From Symsagittifera roscoffensis (Eukaryota; Xenacoelomorpha; Acoela; Convolutidae), in assembly GCF_963678635.1 (NCBI RefSeq), contig NC_087065.1, positions 67,423,374 through 67,487,373 on the forward strand: DNA of 64,000 nt, written 5' to 3'. How positions within the stretch are numbered: position 1 is the first letter of the stretch; each line of letters begins with the position of its first letter. Below are positions 21,201 to 28,731 of this stretch, piece after piece. Both the position numbers and the translations under genes were made by a program. The notes below the pieces were generated by a model. It made no database searches and had not been told where the DNA came from. It worked only from the letters and a program-made list of their open reading frames with translations.

Positions 21201-22248
21201 CAATCGTAAACGCACAGGCATGAGGTACAATAGGTACGGGGATGACTTCTTGATCGATAAGATACAGCCAGACAAGTTGGGCGATGAACTACTAAGCGCA
21301 GGCGAACTGGAAGCCGGAGAGGAATGGCAGGTCATTGACGATGGTGGAAATTATCCGCAGGATGATTACTCGACGCCAGAATTGGAGACGGATCTCGAGC
21401 AGAGTGAAATAGAAAGGAGGGAGAACACGAACTTGAGGATTCTAGAGTGGATGCGTGATGTCAAGGACGAGAGCCACGAAGGACAAAGCATTCAGCAAGT
21501 CGATATATCAGCAGCAAATTACATGAAGACAGAGGACCCTCTTTTCGGATGGACAGCAACAGACAGGCCACTGGACATCCCTAAGGACAATTCAGACCCG
21601 ACTACATCGACGGGGACGTCGATAAATATTTTTGTCCGGGGAGTGGGGGTAGGACTTACCCACACCGAAAATTTGATGATAAAGAAGCTCAAGGAAGTGA
21701 GGGAAACAAGCGGATTGGAACTGGAGGAAGAAGAACCAGAGCCTACCATAGGAAGGAATTTCAAAACGAAATTCGAAATACCCAATGAATACTCAGAGAA
21801 CATCATGATAACAGATAGCGACTTCATCCTGTCAAACAGGACCAGCGCGATCTGCATCACGGCGGACATGAGTTTCAAATCAAGATTGGAGGCTGACTTC
21901 AAAAGAGAGTACCAGAACGTAGAGTTTCTGTTCAGACAGAGGCCAGGACTGGGAGGCATAGCAGCGCTTCCACCGTCAGTGGCACAAGTCCCGGGCAAAT
22001 ACCTCTGCTTCCTAGTAACGAGAGTCAACGACAGAAACACAATTGATCCCGAACACGTGATATTGGCACTGACAAGACTACGTGACTTCATGATTGAAAG
22101 AGGAATAGTGGAGGTCTCGATGCCGGTGTACGACCCAAACAGGGGCAAACTGAGCTCGAGGGAATTGTATGCTATCCTACATGTGGTCTTTGCAGAAACA
22201 GAGATAATGGTGCATCTTCACAAGAAGTACTACTTGAGCATCGCCTGA
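18241..22248 (+). CDS. pol: RNase H-integrase-macro-like tail of element B (continues the pol frame)
   Basis: 1335 codons in the same frame as the upstream ORF; the first ATG is at 18280. Numbering from 13441: RNase H at about 1615-1750 with the DTDAS motif. An acidic, charged linker at about 1760-2080 contains LSGE/ESGE units. The integrase has an HHCC zinc finger (His2166, His2171, Cys2201, Cys2204), catalytic Asp2232, Asp2291 and Glu2327 (D,D-35-E), and a GPY/F-type motif KKWRGPF. After integrase comes an acidic ~250-residue stretch, then a ~150-residue macro-like domain to the end. The catalytic set is complete, so only the TAG at 18238 prevents a full pol. Confidence 0.93.
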   Translation, partial: RIKKELCEAPVLGMPTEKGMYVLDTDASVVAISGILHQEQEWNGKTVLRPIAYGSKVLSDTEMKYGAPKAEMFAVVTFVEKYRAYLGSEPFKLRVDNRALSWLKTYSMDQSYIGRWIVRLDGYNMIIEHRTRDKHQNADSLSKKTEFYERQEQREADRPEIKDGFSFMDKETYDSLPLTRWLDKSGKPIEDHPESPKEPLEKTILKKNRGIPIGIMLKSKIVRETLKAKGYDLTQVEEGTVRIDEDLMRLLEKLSDDKPVIQGKGQEAPELNILRREETVNNTDVSKGSITDSKEVVRSLVEKIPDKILEQTKVRDKKVTFREEVEHLGLDQESGEWSRFMEEDETGEGKLSGEREEWDEDSDESSEDQDSLCMILAEEKIRQHDRELQTDPSSGTYNLETQEVRGGEELEKIAVSRKPLRELSCNSNVRTNLVPEDDMKIVKRMICVKLGDDTHNPGEMNGQIMALKEHVKARYRLSDLIRAQKNDKMTSNLSKWIHSGVKEKGELEEDSYKILSQFYKEKRDLLYHTAEGVVACKRRDEEKILHKHNLIILPQLYQTEVLFRSHDQMGHQGIDKVQQRILHRFDWPGMRKACERWVNACLACLQVKDPRKMKFPLKSVESSEFNEVVQIDHQKICMTESGYNQILVIIDHFTKLAEAVPCQTASAEETCDHLITHWISRYGCPMTFQSDNGKAFVGDLTKELMKRSHIAQAHSTTYHPQTNGLVERQNRTLVNMLRVYCSRYMTDWDKYLPQVVGAYNSTQHSTTGISPFMMLTGRERAMPITFFYPEYEGKRTSPQAYVKEAIKRQQELNELCRRNTAQAQMRQRKKYDEKILRAKPYEVGQYVWVFQNVIPPKGTKKLLKKWRGPFMITEVHQQGRFYRLSTGRAAHYENLKPHVPSPEDWCLPRDMEGLEYLVVEPACEVNEKGTREKNDGNENLSLDDNEKIEVESDAGSFVEEDWNDPEQNEVPKWMEPDRPTPPETRTGNRKRTGMRYNRYGDDFLIDKIQPDKLGDELLSAGELEAGEEWQVIDDGGNYPQDDYSTPELETDLEQSEIERRENTNLRILEWMRDVKDESHEGQSIQQVDISAANYMKTEDPLFGWTATDRPLDIPKDNSDPTTSTGTSINIFVRGVGVGLTHTENLMIKKLKEVRETSGLELEEEEPEPTIGRNFKTKFEIPNEYSENIMITDSDFILSNRTSAICITADMSFKSRLEADFKREYQNVEFLFRQRPGLGGIAALPPSVAQVPGKYLCFLVTRVNDRNTIDPEHVILALTRLRDFMIERGIVEVSMPVYDPNRGKLSSRELYAILHVVFAETEIMVHLHKKYYLSIA
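19238..19302 (+). promoter_or_regulatory. Two internal polypurine-tract-like motifs in the pol linker of element B
   Basis: AGTCCGGGGAG at 19238-19248 and TGTCCGGGGAG at 19292-19302, identical to the tracts before the LTRs. In this frame they encode Ser-Gly-Glu and Leu-Ser-Gly-Glu. Element A has three in the equivalent linker (1626-1636, 1692-1702, and 1759-1769 with one mismatch). Confidence 0.45.
21617..21668 (+). other. Block of unusually high nucleotide identity between elements A and B
   Basis: About 40 bases here match 4211-4258 of element A base for base, third codon positions included, while flanking pol sequence differs at many synonymous sites. The block contains TTTGTCCGGGGAG (21631-21643), a G-run, and an inverted GGTAGG/CTTACC pair. 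In protein it spells IFVRGVGVG. A cis-acting role (second polypurine tract, splice or RNA signal) fits better than protein constraint alone. Confidence 0.6.
21799..22245 (+). other. Macro-like domain at the C-terminus of element B pol
   Basis: Residues ~2787-2935. The pattern follows small macro domains of the OARD1/Poa1p type. It opens with a strand ending in a D-F pair, then an 'xAICITADM' strand where macro domains have 'LAHCISxD', a helix with DFKREY, and a central strand GKYLCFLVTR. Next come a helix with LTRLRDFMIE, the strand VSMP, a loop NRGKL, and a last helix and strand ending in IMVHL. The glycine-rich binding loop (GxGIA) and the G-C-G-L-D catalytic loop of OARD1 are not preserved. 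ADP-ribose binding is therefore doubtful and the fold may have another use. The assignment is from memory of the family, not a search. Confidence 0.55.
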
Positions 22249-22770
22249 GTCGGGTACATGGAGGTATCAGGTCGGGTGTGAGGGAGGAGTCTTGAGTTAG
22301 GTACTGGGGTGCGGCGCAGGTAAAGGGATCTTAAGATGTGATTGGCATGACAATTGAATTTTAAAAGAAAGAATTGATGGTGCTAAAACATAAAATGAAT
22401 CTGCATGTTCTTAAGGGAGATCCAATCAAATTGTTTTAAGTGATATGTGAATGATAAGATTTTAATCATATGGGTAGAAGGGGGGTCTCTAGGTTAGGAA
22501 CGTGACATACTAAGTTTTAATGAGCTTTATGTTTTCAGATCAAGTTTGAAAACAAAGTTGAATATCCAACTACACTCAAGCGAGAAACAGAAAAAGAGAA
22601 TCTTGATTGAACACGCGACAATCCGGATCTACAGCAAGTGCTTGCAAGAGAAGATTTCTAGAGATTTCTTGAATTGGGTAATACTTGAGTTGGTAAGGTA
22701 ATTCTTGAGTTGGTAAGGTAATTCTTGAGCTGGTTGACATCTATCTACACACATCCCGAAGTTATAAAGA
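22249..22770 (+). other. Spacer between pol and ORF2, element B
   Basis: 522 bases, AT-rich, no supported gene. It ends with three tandem ~20-base units of the type GTAATTCTTGAGTTGGTAAG at about 22679-22736. A promoter, splice acceptor or internal ribosome entry for ORF2 would have to lie here, but I see no decisive signal. Confidence 0.5.
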
Positions 22771-25419
22771 ATGGCAGACCGATTCTGGAACTCTATGCCC
22801 ACGGCTCTGCAGAGGCCCACTCTTGACGAGCTGTACAGACGCTTGAGGGACCTGGACCACACCCAGATCGACGAGAGAATGGCGGTGATGCTGAATGCGA
22901 TCCTCCAGTTGGAGGACCAGGGCGAGTGCAGGGAGTCTGCGACGGAGGCTGTCTTGATAGTCGGATACACCACTGAGGGCATATCAAATCGAGCACAGAC
23001 CAGATGGTTGTCTTGGAATGCGGATGGAGGAGTAAGGGGCTTTGACTTGGCAAGAAATCCTGGCCTGAGTAACAACACCGAACACGGCGCAGGAGAGTTC
23101 CCGCTACCGACGAGGCCAACAGCGAGATCCACGGGCCAGAGCTCGAGTAAGGTGCCGTCGATGTCGCGAGCACAACAGACGACCGAGGCATATCCGGAGC
23201 TGGGAGTCCTAAGGAAAGAGCTTGAGAAGGCGCTGAAGGAAAGGAATAAAGCGAACCTCGATCGGGATCAGGCGAAGTTGGATAGGGAGAGGCTTCAGCT
23301 GGAGAGAGACCAGGCAGTCGACGAGCGGGATCAGACGTTGAAATTACTTGAGATGCTAAGGGCGGAACATCAGCAGGAGCTAAAGGTGCGGGAGAACGCC
23401 GCGAATCGCGATCAACTAAAGTCGGAGTTGGAAAGGATAGAACAACGACAACGCGAGCTGGACGCACAAAAGGGAGCCAGGTCAAACGAACGAGTGGTGA
23501 CAAGCTCAAGGCCAGAGTCGCGCATGGAGGTGGATGAAGCTCCCAGGGCTAGAGGACGGTTCAACCTTGACCGCGAGGCCAGGGAACACATGAGTGAAGG
23601 GTTGGAGGTCTGGATACCGAATGACGCGACGCCCTCCTTGCGCAATCTAGAGACCCAACCTGTACGTCCTCTGATGGATGTGGTGTTACCAGGATATACA
23701 CCAACCTCGACCTCGAGCGGTAGTCAGGTGAGTGGCGCCTCATCGCGCCTAAAGGAGCTGGGCGAGAAATTGCAGCAGCAGAGTCGTGAAAGAGCGACAA
23801 GGCCAGAGCTTCCACCATCTTGGAGGGAACAGCCGGTCAGAAACGTCGTGATCGCGAGCTACAAGAAGGACACAGAGGGGAACTACCACAAGCATAGTCG
23901 GCTGGACTGGAATGCGGAACAGCAAGCCAGGAGGGACTGCTTCCACGACGCAGCCTGGGTGCAGTATCTAGCGCCACCTCGTGTGCCAGAGGGTGCGGTT
24001 CACCTGATTATAGGGGACAGCCTGGTGCGGGTGTTGACCCAGATCCGGTCACATTGGCAGACGGGAGTCTTGAGTTTCGCTGGAGCTGCTACGCCACAGA
24101 TGTTGGCAACTCTGGACATGCTAGGAATGACCAAAGTTTACACAGTCACCTTGATGGTTGGGACCAACGACGTGTCGAGAGGAGAAGCAAGGAAAGTGAC
24201 GAGGCTAAGCGACAAGATAAATTGCCTTCTTGAGGAGCTGAGGATCCAAATGGATCCCATCCTGTTGACGATATGCACGGTCCCCTATAACATGATGTTT
24301 GATCAACACTCCCTAGAGATGAACCAGAGGGTGCGGAGCCTGAACAAGGCGATCAGAGAAATACACCGAAACAGTGTGCTTCCTCTCAGGCTGTTAGACG
24401 TTGCAGAACGCATGGAGAACAAGGGATTCCCTGAAGACACCTCGAAAGATGGAATCCATTTCGATAGGCCAAGGGGAGCTGAGTGGCTGAACGATGTCTT
24501 CCAGGTTCACATAAACACGCTAGAAGCGGACCTGCTGGAGACAGCCCAATTCACTTTAGGGCCACCTCCCAACCCACCATTCCTTGCCTCGAGGGCCTTG
24601 GCTGGTCGATTGGGAGCGAGAGTTGATACTAGAGATAGCTCGAGGAGCAATCAGACCCGATTGCAGAGTGCCACACCAATGGAGTCGGAGGAGGTAGAGT
24701 CATCAACACCCCCGACCTCGGCGATGTCCTCCGTGGTGGTGGCAGATAGCAGGAGAGAAAAGAAGTCTAGGGAGACTACCCGCTTGAGATATCCTGAGAA
24801 GGTGAAGGAACTGGATCTAGAGACTTTGGAATGCAGACGAGAGTTGGCGGAAACCCTGGGGATCGAACGAGTGTCGCATGAGGACTTGAATAGACATCAT
24901 TGCGTAGACTGGTTGAAAGCACACGAGGCGCATTTCTCGAGAACGAAGTTAATGGAGACTACAGACCTGACTGGAATTCCCACAAAAACGATCATGGGAC
25001 CCATTAACTACAGGCCTCTTAAGCAGCTAGGGAGTCCTGGACTTATAGCAGAACCTCCCAAGCACCGAACTGGCATCGCCAGGATCAAGTTGGCAACCCC
25101 GGCGCAATTGAAGGTAGTAGACAAGCTGCTCAACCCGGGGGGGATGGAGTTGCCTGACGCTGCTTACGAAGGTCCAAGGTTGGCAGAGGATCCCAGGTAC
25201 GGGAAGCCCTGTGGCGGCACCCAATTGGCCAAGACTCTGGCAGTTTATGATAGAGCAGATCCAGCTGCTGCAAGAGTGATCATTGTGGCGGGATCAGACT
25301 TCGAAGGAACGTCTCCCAAGTTGTTCTGGCCGGAGACTCTGGTATACTCTTTGCCAGGAGCCGAATTGAACCAGATGTTGACCCTAGTGGTGGCAATAAA
25401 GTCGGAGATGCCCCTGTGA
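22771..25419 (+). CDS. ORF2 of element B: coiled coil plus SGNH/GDSL hydrolase domain (882 aa)
   Basis: ATG 22771 to TGA 25419. Residues 1-130 form a helical region shared with element A. Residues ~147-238 are a long charged coiled coil. Residues ~405-585 carry the SGNH blocks in order: GDS with Ser417, Gly438 in FAGAAT, Asn466 in VGTND, and Asp560/His563 in DGIHF. That is a complete catalytic set for an esterase or lipase fold. Residues 600-882 are unrecognised, with basic and Pro-rich parts. SGNH domains are known in ORF1 proteins of CR1/L2-type LINEs, where the coiled coil plus esterase layout is similar; I do not recall one in a Gypsy element. The substrate is unknown. Expression must come from a separate start, splicing or reinitiation, because pol ends 522 bases upstream. 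Confidence 0.85.
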   Translation: MADRFWNSMPTALQRPTLDELYRRLRDLDHTQIDERMAVMLNAILQLEDQGECRESATEAVLIVGYTTEGISNRAQTRWLSWNADGGVRGFDLARNPGLSNNTEHGAGEFPLPTRPTARSTGQSSSKVPSMSRAQQTTEAYPELGVLRKELEKALKERNKANLDRDQAKLDRERLQLERDQAVDERDQTLKLLEMLRAEHQQELKVRENAANRDQLKSELERIEQRQRELDAQKGARSNERVVTSSRPESRMEVDEAPRARGRFNLDREAREHMSEGLEVWIPNDATPSLRNLETQPVRPLMDVVLPGYTPTSTSSGSQVSGASSRLKELGEKLQQQSRERATRPELPPSWREQPVRNVVIASYKKDTEGNYHKHSRLDWNAEQQARRDCFHDAAWVQYLAPPRVPEGAVHLIIGDSLVRVLTQIRSHWQTGVLSFAGAATPQMLATLDMLGMTKVYTVTLMVGTNDVSRGEARKVTRLSDKINCLLEELRIQMDPILLTICTVPYNMMFDQHSLEMNQRVRSLNKAIREIHRNSVLPLRLLDVAERMENKGFPEDTSKDGIHFDRPRGAEWLNDVFQVHINTLEADLLETAQFTLGPPPNPPFLASRALAGRLGARVDTRDSSRSNQTRLQSATPMESEEVESSTPPTSAMSSVVVADSRREKKSRETTRLRYPEKVKELDLETLECRRELAETLGIERVSHEDLNRHHCVDWLKAHEAHFSRTKLMETTDLTGIPTKTIMGPINYRPLKQLGSPGLIAEPPKHRTGIARIKLATPAQLKVVDKLLNPGGMELPDAAYEGPRLAEDPRYGKPCGGTQLAKTLAVYDRADPAAARVIIVAGSDFEGTSPKLFWPETLVYSLPGAELNQMLTLVVAIKSEMPL

Positions 25420-25448
25420 ACCTGAGCTGCTATTGTTTGCAGGAATGA

Positions 25449-25972
25449 ATGACCACCTGCACGCGATGGGGACTTCTTGAGCAACTGAAGGGCAAAAGAG
25501 ATTCCGACATCAAAGAAGATATGGGAGGGCTATTCAGGCTTTATTTTGCGGCGATGAATGAGGTACAAGAGAACGTAGCCTCGAGATTTGGGTCCAAGAC
25601 AAAGGGTGGTGTTTACCACATCCCCAGGATACGCCAGCATGCCACCCCGCCCTACAATTCGTGTATGCGGTCTTAATCTTGATAGCGGAAGGGAGTGAAT
25701 GGCGGATTCTGATGGCAGCCCCCAATCGAGAGCTGGAGCCAGTAAACTTGAGACTTTACAGATCAGAATTACCAGCGGCATGGGCTGACATATCTCATGC
25801 GCTGAGGGGCTTTTACGGACTAGCCGATGTCTTGATTGTATTGGATGAGGTACTCTTGCTAGAGATATCGAACTTTGCTAGACAACTCAAGTTTCAGCCC
25901 AGTCATCGGGGACGACCACCCGGCGATAAACCAGTTGACGGCCAGCCCTGTGGTTCCGGAGTATGGATGTGA
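25449..25972 (+). CDS. Broken ORF pieces (75 and 103 codons), middle region of element B
   Basis: 25449-25676 and 25661-25972 overlap in different frames and read as one protein if the frame changes near 25640. The second piece contains a hydrophobic FVYAVLILIAEG stretch and an LPAAWADISHALRGF helix. It then passes into a third frame (about 25973-26130, an NSTSRTRG...DPREWLVAIPDTK piece). No homologue is recognised. Confidence 0.35.
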
Positions 25973-26213
25973 AAGTCGCAAATTCCACCAGCAGGACTAG
26001 AGGTCCCAGCAACGAGAGAAGAAATGTGGTCGAGACGGAGAAAACAGTTAGAGTCGATGAAGTATCGCTTGACCCAAGAGAATGGCTGGTGGCCATTCCT
26101 GACACCAAGGCTGGAGAACGCCACGAATAAAACGAGGGAGGAAGCACCACTCCTCGTGAAACAAATCTGGAGTTTTTCTAGAGAAGCAACTGGAGCTAGC
26201 TGAAAGGAGAGAC

Positions 26214-27060
26214 ATGACGGTGGTTAGATTTGTCTCGGCCGCCAATGAAGTGACGATTGGAGGATTTTGGAGAGAGCACGCCAACGGCGAATTGAAAACT
26301 AGGAGAGATTACGAGATTCTCAAGTTCTTGAGTCCTTGCTGGGAGAGAGAATTCTTGGCAGGAGTGTTCGGCACCACGGCGACTATCTTCGGAGCCTTCG
26401 TGCAGGAGATACTGGGGCATGCCCATCAGCCTGCTCTTGGCCCTGTATTTGGTCTACCCCAGATACTTGTTTCAATATGGGTCCAGCATATATGTTCAGT
26501 CGGGGAGTGGAGACCACTTCGAGTTGATGGGTATCTGGGCACTAGTGCTCTTGACCCATGGGGAATTGGTGTCGTTTCATCGGTTAATGGGAATATGGAG
26601 AACCTCTGTCTATGGGAAAGTCCACACGAGCATTGAAACCAGCTCCTACAAGTGCGCCGCAGGGTTGAAGACACTGCTGGTGCAATACCTCATGATGCAG
26701 AATCGATACATGACGGGTGAAGATGAAAACCCAACCTCGAGAGAAGAATGGGAGAAGGCGAACAGAGGGATGCCTCTGTTGACGGACCTGTGTCTGGCAA
26801 TGAGGTCGGACCCAATGGGGATAATCCGAGGTCTGGAGGAGGGGATAATCCGAGGTCTGGAGGAGGTGGTGACCTGCATCTATGGTCCAGCAGTAACGTA
26901 CGCGTTTCCAGATCCCCTGGTGATAACGTATCGTCACTCGGTGACGCACTTGAGTCTCATCAGCGTACTGGATGGTGCAGCACTGAATTGGTGTCAGCAG
27001 GAAGTGCTCAGGGCGCGTATGAGCAACCACGGTACTCTTCGGAAAAGTGAAAGATGCTGA
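26214..27060 (+). CDS. Broken ORF pieces (to ~26410, then 213 codons), middle region of element B
   Basis: Reading begins before 26214 (EKQLELAERRD) and runs to about 26410, then continues in the frame of 26419-27060. It contains a hydrophobic stretch ISLLLALYLVYP and a polar C-terminal half with a perfect 24-base tandem duplication. No known domain. Confidence 0.35.
26817..26864 (+). repeat. Perfect 24-base tandem duplication in the middle region of element B
   Basis: 26817-26840 and 26841-26864 are identical and keep the frame, giving the peptide GIIRGLEE twice. Its perfection suggests a very recent event. Confidence 0.9.
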
Positions 27061-27125
27061 GATGATGGTGTGCAATTTCAGGGGACAAATGCAATGCAGA
27101 ATGGGAGGCAAGCGAGAGGGCCCTA

Positions 27126-28040
27126 TTGAAATGTATCACCAAATTCTGGAACTTGAACCCATTGACGGCGGACGGACGAGAAATCTTGAGAATTCCTGCC
27201 TGGAAGGAGTGCTTCGCACTGGTGAAGAGGGAGCTAGAGACCATAATGGAGAAAGAAATCCTCCCGGCAACCATGCCTGAGTTCCCAATAGTCAGGAGGA
27301 TGACCTTAGGTATGAATAGTCCCTTGGTAGTTCCCTCCATAATGGCGAGGATGAGGGCGGAGGAAATGCAGAAGGATTTCACTGATGGCTGGGACCCCCT
27401 GTTCATTGGCTACACGGCGGCGGTCTATTTCCATACCAGCGAGATGAAGGTAAATTCGTGGACGACGCAAGCGAAAAAGAGTAGAGGTTCGCAGCCCCCA
27501 GGGTATGAGGTGAGGAAAGTCTTGAGAACTCTTGAGAAGGAGGGACTTGATAACATGTTGCCCATATGGGATGATGGCAGGATGATCGTGATGGAGGGGC
27601 ACGTCGCACTGGTGGACGACATGAAATTTGCCACGAGAAAATATAAGGCGCCCTATGGCTTGGAACAGGTGGAAATAAGACAGGAAGGAACAGAGCTAGA
27701 TGCAGCAGGTCAACTGCACGTAGCACTGACGGAATACAAGAAGCTGGATCCTGCGACACCATCACCACTGTCCGTGGACACGCCTGGAGACAAGAGGAGC
27801 GGACCCGTTGAGGATCGATTCAAAAGAATTCTTGAGAGAAGAAGAAATGAATCGGAGGAAGAAAGTATGGATGAAACTCTCAGTGAAGCTGGAGAGGACA
27901 TGGAGGTGGGGAATACACCTGAACCAGGGGCCATCAGGGGAGGAACTCACCACTCAAGAGCTGTTGAAAGACTTGAGCGAAGAGAATTGGGCAGATACTG
28001 CCACACCACCTCTGAACCCGTCCCCGCGGAAGAAACCTAG
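27126..28040 (+). CDS. ORF piece of 304 codons, middle region of element B
   Basis: The longest open piece of the broken region. The first half is mixed alpha/beta-like and the last third is acidic and Glu/Arg-rich. From about 27935 another frame (GEELTTQELLKDL...) looks more protein-like, so the last ~35 codons in this frame are probably spurious. Function unknown. Confidence 0.45.
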   Translation: MKCITKFWNLNPLTADGREILRIPAWKECFALVKRELETIMEKEILPATMPEFPIVRRMTLGMNSPLVVPSIMARMRAEEMQKDFTDGWDPLFIGYTAAVYFHTSEMKVNSWTTQAKKSRGSQPPGYEVRKVLRTLEKEGLDNMLPIWDDGRMIVMEGHVALVDDMKFATRKYKAPYGLEQVEIRQEGTELDAAGQLHVALTEYKKLDPATPSPLSVDTPGDKRSGPVEDRFKRILERRRNESEEESMDETLSEAGEDMEVGNTPEPGAIRGGTHHSRAVERLERRELGRYCHTTSEPVPAEET

Positions 28041-28048
28041 AACTGCCA

Positions 28049-28558
28049 TTGGCAGGTGAGACCTTCAATATGGGGATGTTACTCTTGAGCTCGGAGGAAA
28101 GGGGGAAGAACACGTTCGAAGGGAACAGGGACATATTCTTGGGATCTCTCGAGGATGACGCTTGGCAGGAGTTCCTGGAGGAATTCAATCGAGAAGTGGG
28201 GCAGCGAGACGACGCTGGACAAGTCAAGAAGGAACTGTGGGACGCAGTAGTGAGATTCGGGGAACCGCTCCTGATAGGAACGGGCCTGGATGAGAAAGCA
28301 AGAAAAGAGCTGCTGAACAAGCTAGTGGAGCTGAGGAACGCACGATCGAAGACTAGAAAAGAGAAATGTGAGGACAGCTCTACTCTGAAACGAAAAACTG
28401 TGGATAAAATGGTTGATGATATAAAAAGGGATAAGGTTGGGACTAGTAATATGATTAAAAGTACTAATATCCTTATAGGCTCGAGCAGGGGGGAGGCAAG
28501 AGTTGGAAGGAGTGGATGGAGAGGTAGAATCAATGATGATAGCCCACCACACCCTTGA
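28049..28558 (+). CDS. ORF piece of 169 codons, middle region of element B
   Basis: Probably the continuation of the preceding piece after a frame change near 28055. It has a helical, acidic core (DDAWQEFLEEFNREVG, then ELWDAVVRFGEP) followed by a basic C-terminal part. Function unknown. The following 28561-28731 has no clear frame. Confidence 0.4.
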   Translation: MAGETFNMGMLLLSSEERGKNTFEGNRDIFLGSLEDDAWQEFLEEFNREVGQRDDAGQVKKELWDAVVRFGEPLLIGTGLDEKARKELLNKLVELRNARSKTRKEKCEDSSTLKRKTVDKMVDDIKRDKVGTSNMIKSTNILIGSSRGEARVGRSGWRGRINDDSPPHP

Positions 28559-28731
28559 GCAGAGACGTGAAGACTCGCAAGAGGAAGAGAGAAGTGGAAG
28601 GATGGGGTAGTCCTTCAGTGGATGCTGTTTCGGAAGGAAACTTGAGAGAAGACGGCGCCCATCGTTTTGGCCCGATGCAAGACGGCGGCATACAAGAACA
28701 GCTCGGAACTCAGGAAAACCACTTGAAGTAG

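Larger units (their letters stand above)
25420..28731 (+). pseudogene. Middle coding region of element B, reading frame broken many times
   Basis: Protein-like sequence covers nearly the whole stretch, but the frame changes at least seven times: near 25640, 25975, 26130, 26410, 27060, 27935 and 28055. Open pieces join naturally across these points, for example an acidic EESMDETLSEAGEDMEV piece ending near 27935 and EELTTQELLKDLSEENW following in another frame. Several changes lie at short runs of G, which could be sequencing indels. Alternatives are small introns (TATTGTTTGCAG at about 25430-25441 looks like a splice acceptor) or true decay. No domain is recognised. Element A lacks this region. 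Confidence 0.6.

Noticed and set aside
26419-26530. Envelope-like membrane protein in element B
   Set aside because: One hydrophobic stretch only, with no signal peptide, fusion peptide or heptad pattern, and the frame is broken.
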